A DNA stretch of 64,000 nt from Hyposmocoma kahamanoa (GCF_003589595.1 NW_020653726.1:11572618-11636617); one strand, 5' to 3'. Shown: positions 11,040 through 21,810, counted from the stretch's first letter. Notes: generated by a model from the sequence alone, not told the origin. Translations and numbers: made by a program.

Positions 11040-11670
11040 ACAATATTATTTACTGTCGGGAAAACGTTGGGACGTACCTTTCCTTTCCAGGGTGAGGCGT
11101 TACTTCACATCAGGATAGTTGCTTCAGCTGTATCAAGCATCGGAGCGGTGCTTGACTTGTGTCAGGTCGTGTATGAAGTACTGCTGCCACCTTTGGGATG
11201 GCTCTGCTACATACCAACTGGCCACCTTGGATTCAATTGACAAGCGTGTCAGGAGGCTTATAGGTGACTCGTAATTAGTAGAGGCGAAGCTTCAGAGCCT
11301 TGACCACTGCCGTAAAGTTGCCTGCTTATCGGTATTTTACAGGATATATCACGGAGAGTGTGCGATGGAATTACACGATTTAATTCCGCCTTCTTCTTTC
11401 CATCATCGGGTAGGCTTGGCTTCCACCCCTATGTTGTGGATATTCCAAAGATTCGTATGAAGCGTTACGCTTCCACATTTATATGGCGAACGGCTATGGA
11501 GCGGAATTCCCTGCCTGCGGACTTGTTCCCTAAACGTTATGACTTGGACCTTTTTAAAGCGAGAGTGAATAGGCATTATTTAGGTGTGCATGCTCTATCG
11601 TCAACCTCATCGTCACTTTCCATCAGGTGAGATGGAGGTCAAATGCACACTTATATTTGAATAAAAAAAA
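11040..11670 (+). pseudogene. Jockey-group LINE, RT C-terminus and 3' end
   Basis: The 3' end of a non-LTR retrotransposon. Successive frames read LSRVRRYFTSG, MKYCCHLWDGSATYQLATLD, VRRLIGDS, then ACLSVFYRIYHGECAMELHD, and finally STFIWRTAMERNSLPADLFP with YDLDLFKARVNRHYLG. These are the conserved blocks after the catalytic domain in lepidopteran Jockey/CR1-group reverse transcriptases. It ends with GATGGAGGTCAAATGCACAC and a TGAATAAAAAAAAA tail. Two stops and at least two frameshifts show it is dead, and the endonuclease and catalytic domains are absent (5' truncation). Related copies: 5640-6600 and 46830-47690 on the minus strand. Confidence 0.85.
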
Positions 11671-11679
11671 ATACTGAAA

Positions 11680-13250
11680 GAAAAAACCATTCAATACTTC
11701 TAGTTAGAGAAAAACGTTAAGAATAGTTGAGATAAGACGGAATCGCTGCCGTCAAGAACCCTCAGGGAGCCGTAAGAAATATCTGATTTTATTACAATAT
11801 CTTTTTATTCCTAGCTAGACTTTACATGTAATCTCATTTTAGACTATATTTCTTTATTGTAGTCAGTGAGCATAAATACAAAGTATAATATCATTGATTG
11901 TAGTTATGAATTATTTTTATCGCGAAAATCAGTTTTTTATTTATGTAAATAAAATATTACAAGCCTCATTTAATTTTATCGCACGAGTTGTGATAAAAAC
12001 AAACGATGAAATTAATAATTATCCAACATAAATCGATTAAACTTGCGATAAGATCTTATTCGGAAGTTTGAAACAATTTGGTTATAATTTTCAGTGCACT
12101 GATTATTTTATTTGGGAAACTTATTGCTTCATAGTCATAATAAAACGGTAATAATTTTCACGTTTTCACTGGCAAAATACTTTTATCTAACAGGAAACAT
12201 ATAATCAGCTAACTACAGATTTATATATCAGCATGTCTGACGACTTCGGTAGCCCAACGATTTAACCTCCTCTTTTGTACTCAGAGGAGTACATAGAAAT
12301 CCAAAAATTCTCCTAACGTAACTGAAGGTGGCAAGCTTAGTTTTATTTTAATATCATTTATATGCTTTTTACGTCGTCAAAACAATAGACAAAGGTCTTG
12401 TATCATCTGTAATTTTTTTCTAAATAGCATCTGAAGGAGCACGTGCAAGAATGCGTCTGTGTGAAGCTAAGTTAGTCAGTCTACATCATTTCAAAATTCA
12501 TTAAATTAAGCAATATCTTTTCCTGAATTACTTGTCTAATTATTAAATTAATGGTGTAGATAGATATTTTTTAGAAAAAAATAGGTACTTAGCGAAAAAT
12601 AACCTAACAAACCTTATGTCCTCTGCAAAGAACAAAAGTAGGTAGTTGATGTTAAGTAAGTATGCCTAAACATGTTCTTTACAGAGTACATAAACTAAAT
12701 CTTTCAAATATTATATATATATTATTTCAAATAATTTTTTTTTTCTTAAGTTATGATAGATTATGATTTTACAGATTAGATAATGAAGTACTAGAAACGT
12801 TCAATCACTCCAAGATAGTTTTATGGTGACGTTTCCGATGACGATCTTGACTATAGGCCACTGCATCGCAATCAAACTAACCTTCTTCAGTTGGAAAGCA
12901 ATTGAAACGACGAAGCACATATCGCATTGTGAATATAATAGTGTATTAACTCGAAAAGGGTATTCTTTCAGAGTCGATGAAAAAGTAATTATTCTCCTCC
13001 TGTGAAAGATTTAGAAAGAACATGTATAAATTAAAGTTTATTACAGACACGTAAACAATTTTCTACTTGCCAAATATGTTTAAAAATAAAAGGGAAAGAA
13101 TAATTTCCTATTTTGAGTCGGACTGTTTTTTCCAGAACTAGCTCACAAAAAATCTCGTTTTGAGTTAAGTAGATATCTTTTAATTGTTTCTTACAATATT
13201 CTAACAACGGTTTGCGTGTAGGGATTGGCGTGTAGGGAATCAAATTGTAT
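11680..13250. other. AT-rich intergenic stretch
   Basis: Dominated by AT-rich sequence with an AT run at 12710-12740. No repeat family shared with the rest of the window was found. A possible minus-strand splice acceptor (pyrimidine-rich run ending CACAG, with the exon starting at 12999) is followed by 17 open codons and a stop. It is mentioned only because of the candidate exon at 13257-13424. Confidence 0.4.
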
Positions 13251-13256
13251 ATTTAC

Positions 13257-13424
13257 CAATAGTATAATCTTGAATTTCACATTATTTTGAGTTACAACAC
13301 TATTGTAATAACAGCGCGATATATCGGATGCTGTTGTGTCTTCTCCAGCGTTTTCCGATAATTCGAAACTATTCGTCAGTTCATCATCATTACCGTTGCG
13401 ATCGAGAGGACACCTGAGATCCAT
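13257..13424 (-). CDS. Possible first coding exon, function unknown
   Basis: On the minus strand an ATG in the context CGCGACATGG opens a frame of 56 codons that ends exactly at a donor-like TTG/GTAAAT (donor at 13251-13256). The peptide begins MDLRCPLDRNGNDDELTNSF, is rich in D, E, N and S in its first 35 residues, and finishes NNVKFKIILL. That last stretch resembles the first beta strand before the P-loop of Ras/Rab-type small GTPases, but no GxxxxGK[S/T] motif follows in the next few hundred bases, so the resemblance may be chance. The local DNA is less AT-rich than its surroundings. No partner exon is confirmed. Confidence 0.2.
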
Positions 13425-13429
13425 GTCGC

Positions 13430-15400
13430 GTTCACGTAGACGTGTTTAGAGGTACTTGAAACACCCGTCACCTTCACTCCGATTACAGGTCCTCAGTTGC
13501 CAGAATGCTAATGATAAGCAAGATAATTGGTCGAAACACAAGTTTGAGCCAAAATTTAGTGTTTGCAATCCGCTTATTTACCGATAAATACTACGGAATG
13601 GGCATGGTATAGACTCTACCAGCAATGGGTAAATCGATGACGATATTCTTTTTATTGACTGAACAAATAGAACACAAAGTTTGAAAACGGAAGGTCTTTC
13701 GGATTGTCTATAAGGGAATTAGAGGCATAACAGTTTAAAACAGTCACGCTGCAAAAAATTGGTTGTAATGAGAAAAACTGTAAAAAATCTTAGATTTTCT
13801 ATGTTTTGTGCCAAATAGAAACTGTTTCATCGAATTTCACGAGGCTGAAAGTTAGAATAAATATGTTTATGTTAATCTCTAACGTCAATTCCTATTTCAC
13901 AACTTATTTTTTTTTTATTAGATTATATTAGTAATAACGTCTGAATGATAGAAGTAATATCTTGTTTTTTCAAAAGAAATATTTATTGTTTATTCGTTTT
14001 ATAACTTTATATTTAATAAGTACATTTTGTGTCTTTTAACTTTCAATAAATAATATTTTATTCAAGTATTCCTTTAACTTAATTGCTAATTAGTCCACTT
14101 ACAACCGTTCAAAATTTTAAATGGACATCTTAATATAGCGCCGTTGTCCTACATATAGGACATAGCGAAAATCCGGTTTTCCTATTTAATATTTTTTCAA
14201 TATTTTTCCCATACTTTCTTAAATATTAACAACAATCCCTGAAAGTTTCATAAAAATATTCTAAAAAAGGTCTCTGAATAGGCAGGTTATATTGCGGGCG
14301 CTGGATGGAAAAATTTTGGAGCCAAGCTGGGAAATGAGCTTGTTTTGGGCTAGGTGTTTTGGGATGTATTCTAGAGTGAATTCGGTTTCTCTGATACTCA
14401 TTGTACAGGGAATTCCCTAGTCTGAGGCCAGGCTTCGGTGTAATTGTGAGCTCATTATTATTTAAAAAAATCTTTTGCTCAAAAAAATACGTAACATTTT
14501 AGTAATACACTCTATTTTTGCGGCCAATACCATTATGATAACTACGCGCTGCTATAAAGTCATACAATATATTACTTATGCAGAGATAGGGGAGGAGAAT
14601 AATTCCGTCCCCAACTTTACCCTTCAAAATAAACACAACAGTCGTCGAATGTTAGGACGCCATGTACTCGGCCATTCATGACCAGTCGAGTAGAAAAAAA
14701 AAAGTATTCCTCCCTCCAAAGTGCGCTATTATATATATTACTATATTTATATTTGTTATAATTGTTCCTCCTCATAATAATAATAGCAGATTACAAAAAA
14801 AATATGGAGATATTACATTCTATGTAGTAGGTTGTACATCAAAGGTAAGAAAATGGGAGACCAAAGAATAAAGCGGCATGTAGGCTTCTGAGATCTAAAA
14901 GAAAATTATAGTTTTAATTCCTTAGAAATATGTTTGGTAACTAGGTATTCCCTATGTTAAAGCTTGGTAGTAAAAAGCTTGAATGAATATATTGTTTTGC
15001 TAAATGGTCGTGAACAGATAATTAAACAACATTACAGAAAAAATCAGTATGTTTTACCAATTTTTAGTGCAATCTAAAATTCAGGACGCTTGCACAAATA
15101 GAGGTATTAAAAATAGGCACTATTGTATAAATTACATAATCCTAACATTACAAGTTTGTACTCCCAAATTTTTGATAATCGCAAAGATCAATCACTTGTG
15201 TGTACTTTGAGCAGCGTTTATTATACAAGATAATAACCACAAGGTCAGAGTATGTGTAATATGATGGTTGCACTCGTTCATGTTAACATTAAGACTGTTT
15301 ACCAAAAATAATTCGGTTTAACATAATAAATGTGCGCAGATATCAATGTATATGAGAGACTACTTCTTTCATGAATTTCACGAAATTTATAAGTAAAGTT
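13430..15400. other. AT-rich intergenic stretch
   Basis: Mostly AT-rich DNA. A GC-richer patch at 14281-14450 and a short inverted repeat GTCCTACATATAGGAC near 14146 have no recognised identity. Frames of 68-69 codons at 14475-14871 look like chance. Confidence 0.4.
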
Positions 15401-15418
15401 ACTTGGCTTCTAGAAGAC

Positions 15419-15722
15419 AAGCAGTAGAGTTCCTTGGGAAAGTGTTCGTCCAGGGAAGTACTGCTACCTTGCTTATTTCTGCCGTCAAGTAGCAATGTGT
15501 GCATTAGTGTGTTTCGGTTTTGAAAGGTAAGGGTGCTGGTGAAATTACAGGCACATGGGACTTGTCAACTTTAACTTTATTTCAAGGTGACGGGCGCAGT
15601 GGCAGTGCCTCTCAGATCTTTGTGATTTAAAGTTGTGAGTGTCAATGCAACTGTTATAGATAGGCGTGTCGCTTACCATCGAGCACGTCTTTTTTCTTCG
15701 GTCGCTTGGTATCATAAAAAAA
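15419..15722 (+). repeat. T290 retroposon tail, sense plus
   Basis: Near-complete copy in sense orientation: GTTCGTCCAGGGAAGTACTG, TTTCGGTTTTGAAAGGTAAG, GTGACGGGCGCAGTGGCAGT, TAGGCGTGTCGCTTACCATC, and an end at GGTATCATAAAAAAAAGAC with an A-run. The part around 15690-15710 (TTTTTTCTTCGGTCGC) is diverged from other copies. Frames of 87 and 103 codons over this copy are not conserved in the family. Confidence 0.8.
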
Positions 15723-15729
15723 AGACAAG

Positions 15730-16530
15730 AAAAAGCATTTCGGGTGACACTGTGAAGGGTGTTTTTACATCGCCTGACCGCGTTATCTGTGAAATTAGAG
15801 GAGAGCAACCGACATTGTGGTACAAATCGTTGAGAATTCTTTACATTGTCCTATCAACACACGATATACGAAGTTGTATGTGCAACATTATTTGTACACA
15901 AACTGAAATGAAAGCCCATTTTATGTTGTTTCCTAAGAAAATTTAGTGTTGTCGACTTTCCTAACAAATTTTCATTTGATTCTAATATTCTCTTTAAGGC
16001 AATTAGTAAATGTTGTAAATAAAGTTAATGAGTAACGTTCAATAAAAGAATGCTTTAATATGCTTAGTACAACGAAAAAGAACAAAATTACTTTATAAAT
16101 TCTATACGCTATATGTAAAAATTTCGTTAATGTCCCAGGAGATACCTGCAACGTATAATACCTGAGATTATTCTTTCGGTATTCTATTTGGTGGTTATAT
16201 GATCATCAGAGGCTTTTACGAGGTGGTCTGATCATTTCTTTGTTATACTGTAAATACCATAAGTTTATGTTCCACCCCTGTTTTGGTGTCTACTAGTTTG
16301 ACTTTTTTATAGTTATATAAATATCACACTACATTTAGCGAGGAAACACTTTCCCTGTTGAATGTTACTATTATTCTTTAATACAATACAAATATTCTTC
16401 ACTGCAAAATGGCAAAACACAGGTTACAAGCGACGTTACTGATGGGTAGCAATCTTATCCAGGCAGTCTCTGTAGGGAAGTAGTCTCTTACGCTAAATTG
16501 CACAAACGGCCTAATGGATGTTCATGCAAT
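15730..16530. other. AT-rich intergenic stretch
   Basis: No conserved frame, repeat or regulatory cluster is visible. A 103-codon frame (15635-15946) starting inside T290 runs into it and has no recognisable domain. Confidence 0.4.
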
Positions 16531-16815
16531 TTATGATACGAAGTGAAAGAACGAACAAGCCGTGCGCTTGGCGACACGCCTGTCCATAGCAGTTGCATTG
16601 CCACGCAGAGCTTTAAATCGTATAGATCTGAAAGATACTGCCACTGCGGCAGTCACCCTGAGACATGAGTTGACAAGTCCCATTTACCTGTAATTTCACC
16701 AGCACCCTTACACTTTAAAACCGAAACACAGTACTCATATAACTGCTTGGCCGCAGATATAGGTAAGGCAGTACTTCCCTGGACGAACTCTTTCACAACC
16801 AGCTCTACGGCTACT
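16531..16815 (-). repeat. T290 retroposon tail
   Basis: Antisense copy containing GCGACACGCCTGTCCATAGC, AATTTCACCAGCACCCTTAC and GGACGAACTCTTTCACAACC. It is missing a short block after the first 30 bases. Sense is minus. Confidence 0.75.
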
Positions 16816-17132
16816 AAAGTCAAAGTCAAATAAGTAAGCTGTAAGTATTAAGTACACGACGAGAATCTGAAATCAATTAAAAATATATGTTACTGCTTAC
16901 AGAGCTTATATCGCACGATCTGCTCGCATCCGGGTAAGTAAACATGGCCATATAGCTAATGCATTTTTATTTGCTTTCCTCTACCTCTACCTATGTATAT
17001 CTTTTAGATGAGATACAGGTCATGTTTACTGGATATTTATATAATATACTATGTGCCACTATTAACTGCTACTTTATTATTCTGTCTCAGGTTTTGAGTT
17101 TGCTTATGCACAGATAAGCTAGGAATAAAGCA

Positions 17133-17243
17133 AAGGACGAACTCTTTCACAAGGAGCTCTGCAGTTATAGGTAGGCGTGTCGCTTACTACCAGGCGCACC
17201 ACTTGTTCGTCTAGTTGTCGCTTGATATCATAACGATAAGGAC
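17133..17243. repeat. Chimeric T290: antisense head joined to sense tail
   Basis: The first ~25 bases (GGACGAACTCTTTCACAAGG) are antisense T290. They are followed directly by the sense-strand 3' end (GTAGGCGTGTCGCTTACTAC ... GCTTGATATCATAACG). The two halves point in opposite directions and the middle of the unit is gone. This is a rearranged junction, not a normal 5'-truncated insertion. Confidence 0.6.
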
Positions 17244-17247
17244 AGGC

Positions 17248-17535
17248 AAGATCTCAAGCAGAGGCCGTGGGTCGAATCTGGTGTCGTACTTCTAAGTTTT
17301 CCGGAATTTATGCAATTTGAAATTTACCATAAGCTTTTCGGCGAAGAAAAACATCTTGATGAAACCTGCACGTCGAAGAAGGGCTCACAATTCTTGGAAA
17401 ACGTGTGAAGTTCCCAACCTGTATTGGGTCAGCGTGGCGGACTATTGCCAAAACCCTGAGAAGAGATCCGTGCTTTGCAGTGGAATGTATGAATGGGTTG
17501 ATGAATCATCATTATCATCATCAGATGATTATATA
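17248..17535 (+). repeat. Bm1-like tRNA-derived SINE, 5'-truncated
   Basis: Reads CTCAAGCAGAGGCCGTGGGT then CGAATCTGG (B-box region), CTTTTCGGCGAAGAAAAACA, TATTGGGTCAGCGTGGCGGA, and ends in a TCATCATTATCATCATCAG tail. This layout is that of the lepidopteran Bm1-type SINE, known from Bombyx, with a tRNA-like head and a TGATGA-type tail. The A-box end is missing where it meets the chimeric T290. A 77-codon frame lies across it and is not a gene. Other copies: 30296-30560 and 52315-52440, both minus. Confidence 0.75.
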
Positions 17536-17944
17536 TTTATCATTATATAAATTACTATAAAATCAAAGGGCATTTTTAAACCTATCAAGTTGTCTTAAGG
17601 AACGTAATATCTCACGGTATAACAGAATTTATTTGAATTTAACTGCAATTTAAGTTAGAGCAAGAATTTATTGAACCGATGAATATCAATGTTATAACCA
17701 AACGGTTGGCGAAACTCATCTCAATTGAAATTGTATATTCCCGAGATCGAATCGACATTGGTGAAGTTATGATTTGTTTTATAATGTCTGTATTCATATT
17801 TTATGTTAGCACTGTCGTATTGCATTCTATTGAGATGATCTATTTTAGCACAAGACTACTAACGAAGACAGTTATTTTGATATAAAAAGCGTAAACGTTT
17901 TTATATCACTTAAAGTTTAATATGAGTATCAAACTATCAAAATG

Positions 17945-18320
17945 GCAACCGCCCGGACGGAATGACTCTCAACCCTTGGACTGGGCCGGGCACTGGTGTG
18001 GGACGCCACGTGTGCCGACATACTTGCCCCATCCCCCTCCAGCACATCAGGAATAGGGCTGGCTCCGCAGCTGAGCTGGCGGAAAGAACACAAAGTAATA
18101 AGAACCAGGATCCCGGCTCCGACTACCAATTTACGGCCTTTAGAATTGAAACCATTGGCCCGTGGCGCCCTTCAAATGTACAAAATTTTATCCAAAAAAT
18201 TAATAGACTGTCTGGAAAATCCAAGTGTTGGCAGCTACCTTGCCCAACACATTAGCATAGCCATATAAAGGGTGAACGCTGCCAGCATCTTGGTCACCTT
18301 GCCGCGGGGACCCAATTTTA
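17945..18320 (+). pseudogene. LINE-like polyprotein C-terminus
   Basis: One frame reads MWDATCADILAPS, then TTNLRPLELKPLARGALQMY, then VGSYLAQHISIAI, a stop, and VNAASILVTLPRGDP. The order WDATCxDTLAPS, a Leu-rich middle and a final NAASILGTxP block is one I recall from the C-terminal end of reverse-transcriptase-bearing ORFs scattered through animal genomes. The exact clade is not certain. It is a 5'-truncated relic with one in-frame stop before the last block, ending near TTTTATTCAAATAATTTAAT. The region has higher G+C than its neighbours. Confidence 0.55.
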
Positions 18321-18337
18321 TTCAAATAATTTAATTC

Positions 18338-18742
18338 ACCGACTTCAAAAAAGGAGGAGGTTCTCAATTCGACTGTATGTTTTTCTTTGTATGTATGTTA
18401 CGCAATAACTCCGGTATTTGTGAACCGATTTTCATGATTCTTTTTTTTTGTAAAGGGGTACTTCCATAGTGGTCCCATATCATTTTGAAGGAAATCATCC
18501 ACCTCTAAGGGTGTTCACGCATGAAGATTCATTTTTATAAATAGCGCCTAAATTTTCTTAAGGAGCAATTATTTTAATGATTGATTTTGCTATTTCTCGA
18601 ATTCAAGGCGTTTTTCTTTCAATATTCTTTGAGTAGTGAGAACCGACTTTTATTATCTCCAGTGTCAAGTTATCTCCAGTGATATTTCAATAAAATTTAG
18701 CAAATAGATGTAATTGTACGTAGTTTTGGGGTCGTTTTTTTT
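18338..18742 (+). mobile_element. ACCGACTTC MITE, copy 1
   Basis: Non-autonomous element of ~405 bases beginning ACCGACTTCAAAAAAGGAGG and ending in the inverted match GGGGTCGTTTTTTT. Inside are ACTCCGGTATTTGTGAACCG, CATCCACCTCTAAGGGTG and CAATAAAATTTAGCAAATAG. Four further copies occur (22491, 26302, 29238, 30150). Ends of the type ACCGACTTCAAAAAA...TTTTTTGAAGTCGGT are common in insect genomes. I cannot assign the superfamily from the sequence alone, and the target duplication is unclear here. Confidence 0.75.
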
Positions 18743-19092
18743 ATCCTTGTTTTACCTTCGAGTATTTAAGCTTTTATTATACGTTACCTACCTGTATATT
18801 TTGAAAATAAAATAGACTGATACCATAAGTAAGTATCGATCGGAATCACATAATAAGTACTTTAATGTTTACCGTTGATATACTGTACCTACCACAGTCG
18901 TGCAAACCTGACTTTAACCTATTGTAATACACGTCGCGGAATGGGGAATACAGGCACCAGACTCTCGCAAATAATGTTTAATGTTAAAAGTCACTAATCT
19001 GTAACCATTTATATAATTTACCTGGTATGTTGAGAGAAAATAAATAAATAATGATTAAATTATTACTCTAATAATTTTGAACACATTGTTGA
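18743..19092. other. AT-rich spacer
   Basis: About 350 bases between a MITE and mariner copy 1. I see no frame, repeat or regulatory motif in it. Confidence 0.5.
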
Positions 19093-19148
19093 TACGTGAG
19101 GCGTAACTATAAGTTTCCGGAATGAAAAAGAAAAAAATAGTATAAATG

Positions 19149-19334
19149 TCGAGTTCTTAGGTTTTCGCGATTGTTACACATAGGAAATGAAACTATTTTT
19201 CCGGATTTAAATCGCGTATATTTGTTTTGTCAAACAAACCGACGTTTCGGGCCCTTTACAGGTCCCATGGTCACGGTTGACTGAAAAAACAAATATCCGC
19301 GATTTAAATCCGGAAAAATAGTTTCATTTCCTAT
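19149..19334 (+). mobile_element. U190 hairpin element, copy 2, nested in mariner
   Basis: 186 bases from TCGAGTTCTTAGG to TTTCATTTCCTAT, flanked by AGTATAAATG (19139-19148) and AGCATAAATG (19335-19344), a 10-bp target duplication with one mismatch. The uninterrupted site is visible in mariner copy 2 near 23545 (ACTATAAATGGTCAGAAATG). Internal arms AAATGAAACTATTTTTCCGG / CCGGAAAAATAGTTTCATTT form a long stem. It encodes nothing. Confidence 0.85.
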
Positions 19335-19837
19335 AGCATAAATGGTCAGAAATGAATTTATTGTGTCTCAAAATATTTTCCGTTAGCGTTAATGCACTTT
19401 TTCAACGTCAACGTTTTTCACTTTCAAAAATTAATTTGTCTGTCTGGCCGTGTGAGAACTGGCATTATCGTGGTGCATGACGATACGGCGTTTACGGAGT
19501 TCGTCAATAACTTCCGGCAAACAAAGGTCGTGTACCAATCACTATTAACGGTACAACGATTTTCCAAAGCAACAGCAGCCACGTGTCCAAAAACGTCCAC
19601 GTGTTTTATCAAAAAAGAAGCAATCACCCGCTTAGAGGCACTTTGCACGCGCGTCACTTTGGTAGGTATCGGCTCATCTCGAAAGACTCATACGCGGGAT
19701 TGCTGCTTTGTATTGGGATCGTAACTATAAATCCATATTTCGTCACCTGTTGCTATGTCCCACACAAGTTTGACGCCCCTTCGTTGAATCTGGTAAGCAT
19801 GGCATTACACCAAGTGACGCGATCCGGTTTTTGAGCC

Positions 19838-20251
19838 TCAGTGAAATTGTACACACCGATGTATACACCGAGAGCACAGCTTTTTCACACTAAAATGTTT
19901 GTGTAGTATTGATTGCATTTTACTCATGCCTATGCCTAAAGATGCCCGAATGTTATGGTATGTCACATGCCTGTCTGTTTTGATCATACGTCGCACAGCA
20001 TCGATGTTTTTGTTGTTCACAGCAGTGGACGGGCGACCATCACGAAATTCGTCACTAAGATTCACACGACCACGTTTGAATTCTGCAAACCAGCTATAAA
20101 TAGTCGTCTTGCATGGTGCTTCATCGCCAAAAGCAGTTTGAAACCGAGCGAAGCTCCGCTGAGCTTTTAAATTACAGTTAAAGTCGTAGAAAATCATACT
20201 ATGAAAATTTTCTCGAGTTATTAAAGTGATTTTAAAGAGGTCCATTTTCAA
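19838..20251 (-). pseudogene. mariner transposase N-terminal part
   Basis: A 137-codon open frame covering the DNA-binding half of the mariner transposase in copy 1. It shows FARFQTAFGDEAPCKTTIYS, the GRPSTAVNNKNIDAVRRMI helix, and DRHVTYHNIRASLGIGMSK. These two helix-turn-helix units normally bind the inverted ends. The frame reads out of the element at HKHFSVKKLCSRC and stops after CVQFH, before the catalytic core, so the copy cannot make an active enzyme. The homologous part of copy 2 (24617-24889) is shorter and also broken. Confidence 0.85.
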
Positions 20252-20459
20252 ATGTTGTAATTACTTTTTAAATATTGTTTACGTAAGTGGCCAGTTCCGG
20301 AAACTTGTAGTGCCGCACTATGTAACATGTATGTGTACACATTGTTTTCATATCGTTATATTCATGATAGGAGTAAAAATTATTTTTTTAAATTTCTGTC
20401 GCACGTATCCATTTCCACCTTTTTATAAATATGCCACTATTAAAGAAAATCGTACATGA

Positions 20460-21010
20460 ACGTAACAACATAAACTATTGGGCCTATTCCGCGGAAACAT
20501 TGACTGTTGACACAGGCCGATGCGCGGTTACGTCTATTTACAAACCGCCAAACCAATCATTCCAATTTAATAAAACCAGCAATTTCGACGAACATCCCTC
20601 AAAAATTCGGAGACGTCTACAGCCACAGCACAACTTAGGGTTATGCCCCAACTAGGTAACAACGCAAAACTCCCTGCTTCGTTTGATATCCGCCGCTGGC
20701 TCCGAGGCCACAATCCCGACCTGATTTTTGTTAGCTACAGCTTTAGGTCGATGTGCAAAAAATCTGTCTGCCCTGTAATTCACCCAACATCCACCTTGCC
20801 ATTCCGTCGGCGATTCAATTTCGTGAAGGTAAATTGGGAACTGTTCTTTCAGAGTGTGGATACTGAGTTGTTTGAACTTGAACCTACGCCGAGAACTTTC
20901 AAAAAAGTTTTTAAGAAAATATGGGCTGCATCTCGCCAGTAAATTCCTCGCAGCTGATGGACATCTTATGTGTCAGACTTTTTTCAAGATACTGCAGCCC
21001 TCCTTAAATG
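20460..21010 (+). pseudogene. LINE endonuclease-domain fragment
   Basis: An upstream frame gives TGRCAVTSIYKPPNQSF, typical of the VxVYxPPN region of apurinic-type LINE endonucleases. A shift then leads to NNAKLPASFDIRRWLRGHNP, DLIFVSYSFRSMCKKSVCPV, and PFRRRFNFVKVNWELFFQSV. The block RGxNPDLIFVS is the C-terminal part of the endonuclease, and PFRRRFNFxKxNW lies in the linker before the reverse transcriptase. The GDFNSH block is deleted. Only this middle part is present; it belongs to a Jockey/CR1/I-type LINE. A 99-codon frame (20643-20942) spans the second half. Confidence 0.75.
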
Positions 21011-21027
21011 ACATCACGGTTGAACAA

Positions 21028-21085
21028 ATTGTTTGGCAGTGCAACTGTTATGGGTAGGACTGTCGCTTGCCGCTTGGTGCAAGAC
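21028..21085 (+). repeat. T290 fragment
   Basis: Contains GGCAGTGCAACTGTTATGGG and TAGGACTGTCGCTTGCCGC, the last third of T290 in sense orientation. It directly precedes the ATATT microsatellite. Confidence 0.55.
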
Positions 21086-21120
21086 TCGTTTATCCATCGA
21101 GCATATAACCAGAAATATAC

Positions 21121-21230
21121 TTATATTTATATTATATTATATTATATTATATTATATTATATTATATTATATTNNNNNNNNNNATTATATTATATTATAT
21201 TATATTATATTATATTATATTATATTATAT
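21121..21230. repeat. (ATATT)n microsatellite with assembly gap
   Basis: A run of ATATT pentamers on both sides of ten N at 21174-21183. The gap lies inside the array, so the true repeat number is unknown. Two overlapping frames of 90-94 codons that cross it are artefacts of the repeat. Confidence 0.95.
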
Positions 21231-21747
21231 ACATTGATATACTTAAATTATATCATTTTTGTATTTTGCAAACCGAATAATGGTGATATAAAATGCATTC
21301 TTGCAGCACTTTTCTAATCCTAAAGAAATCAATTAATTTCAGTTTCAGAATTTACACAATTCTCTTAGCTGTATCTGTGGTTCACTGTACTAATAGAAGC
21401 CGGTACCTCAATATAACAAAGAATATTTTGTTCATAAATTCATGACGCATAAGGTAATATCATATTTTAAACCCACGTGTAAAAACTCTCTTGGGCCTAA
21501 CGATCCCCTTTACGATATTGCGTCACATAATAAGCAATGGTTAAAGTTCACGAAACCGTTCTCGTGATTCACGTTAATAACCTAAGTTTGTACCTTAGAA
21601 TGGTTGTGTTAAAAGCTTTTATCGATATCATATATTATGCATAAAGTGTCCGGTAAATATTCGCATCACGGGCTGGAAGCACCTGTAAACAACATTATAA
21701 AAAACACACATTGTAATTAACTTTACTGTATATCAGGATCTTTCACT

Positions 21748-21810
21748 ACATCATATTCAATTATTTTTTTGTGAAATTACTCCATTAGTTTGTCATAATT
21801 AGTAATATAA
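21748..21810. repeat. Short dispersed repeat, copy 2
   Basis: Shares TTTGTGAAATTACTCCATTA with 3868-3945. The rest of 21240-22185 is AT-rich without recognisable features. Confidence 0.4.

Larger units (their letters stand above)
19093..20324 (-). mobile_element. mariner element, copy 1 (internally deleted, carries U190)
   Basis: DNA transposon bounded by TA and imperfect ~28-bp inverted ends: left CGTGAGGCGTAACTATAAGT then TTCCGG, right CCGGAAACTTGTAGTGCCGC. The transposase lies on the minus strand. N-terminal residues include QTAFGDEAPCKTTIYSWFAE (helix-turn-helix region), then ATGDEIWIYSYDP (first catalytic D), FRDEP and, after a frameshift, MHHDNASSHTARQTN (second D). The third catalytic D region is deleted. 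A U190 element (19149-19334) is inserted near the left end. Stops and frameshifts make it inactive. The copy at 23499-25045 is the same family. Confidence 0.9.

Noticed and set aside
12823..13005. Second exon for the candidate at 13257-13424
   Set aside because: An acceptor-like site exists on the minus strand, but the in-phase frame stops after 17 codons and no GTPase P-loop or WDTAGQ-type motif is present.
17962..18268. Two separate plus-strand genes
   Set aside because: Both frames are the same LINE-like C-terminal relic; one frame matches the family and the other is its shadow.
21008..21317. Repeat protein with ILYYIILYY pattern
   Set aside because: Translation of the ATATT microsatellite across an N gap.
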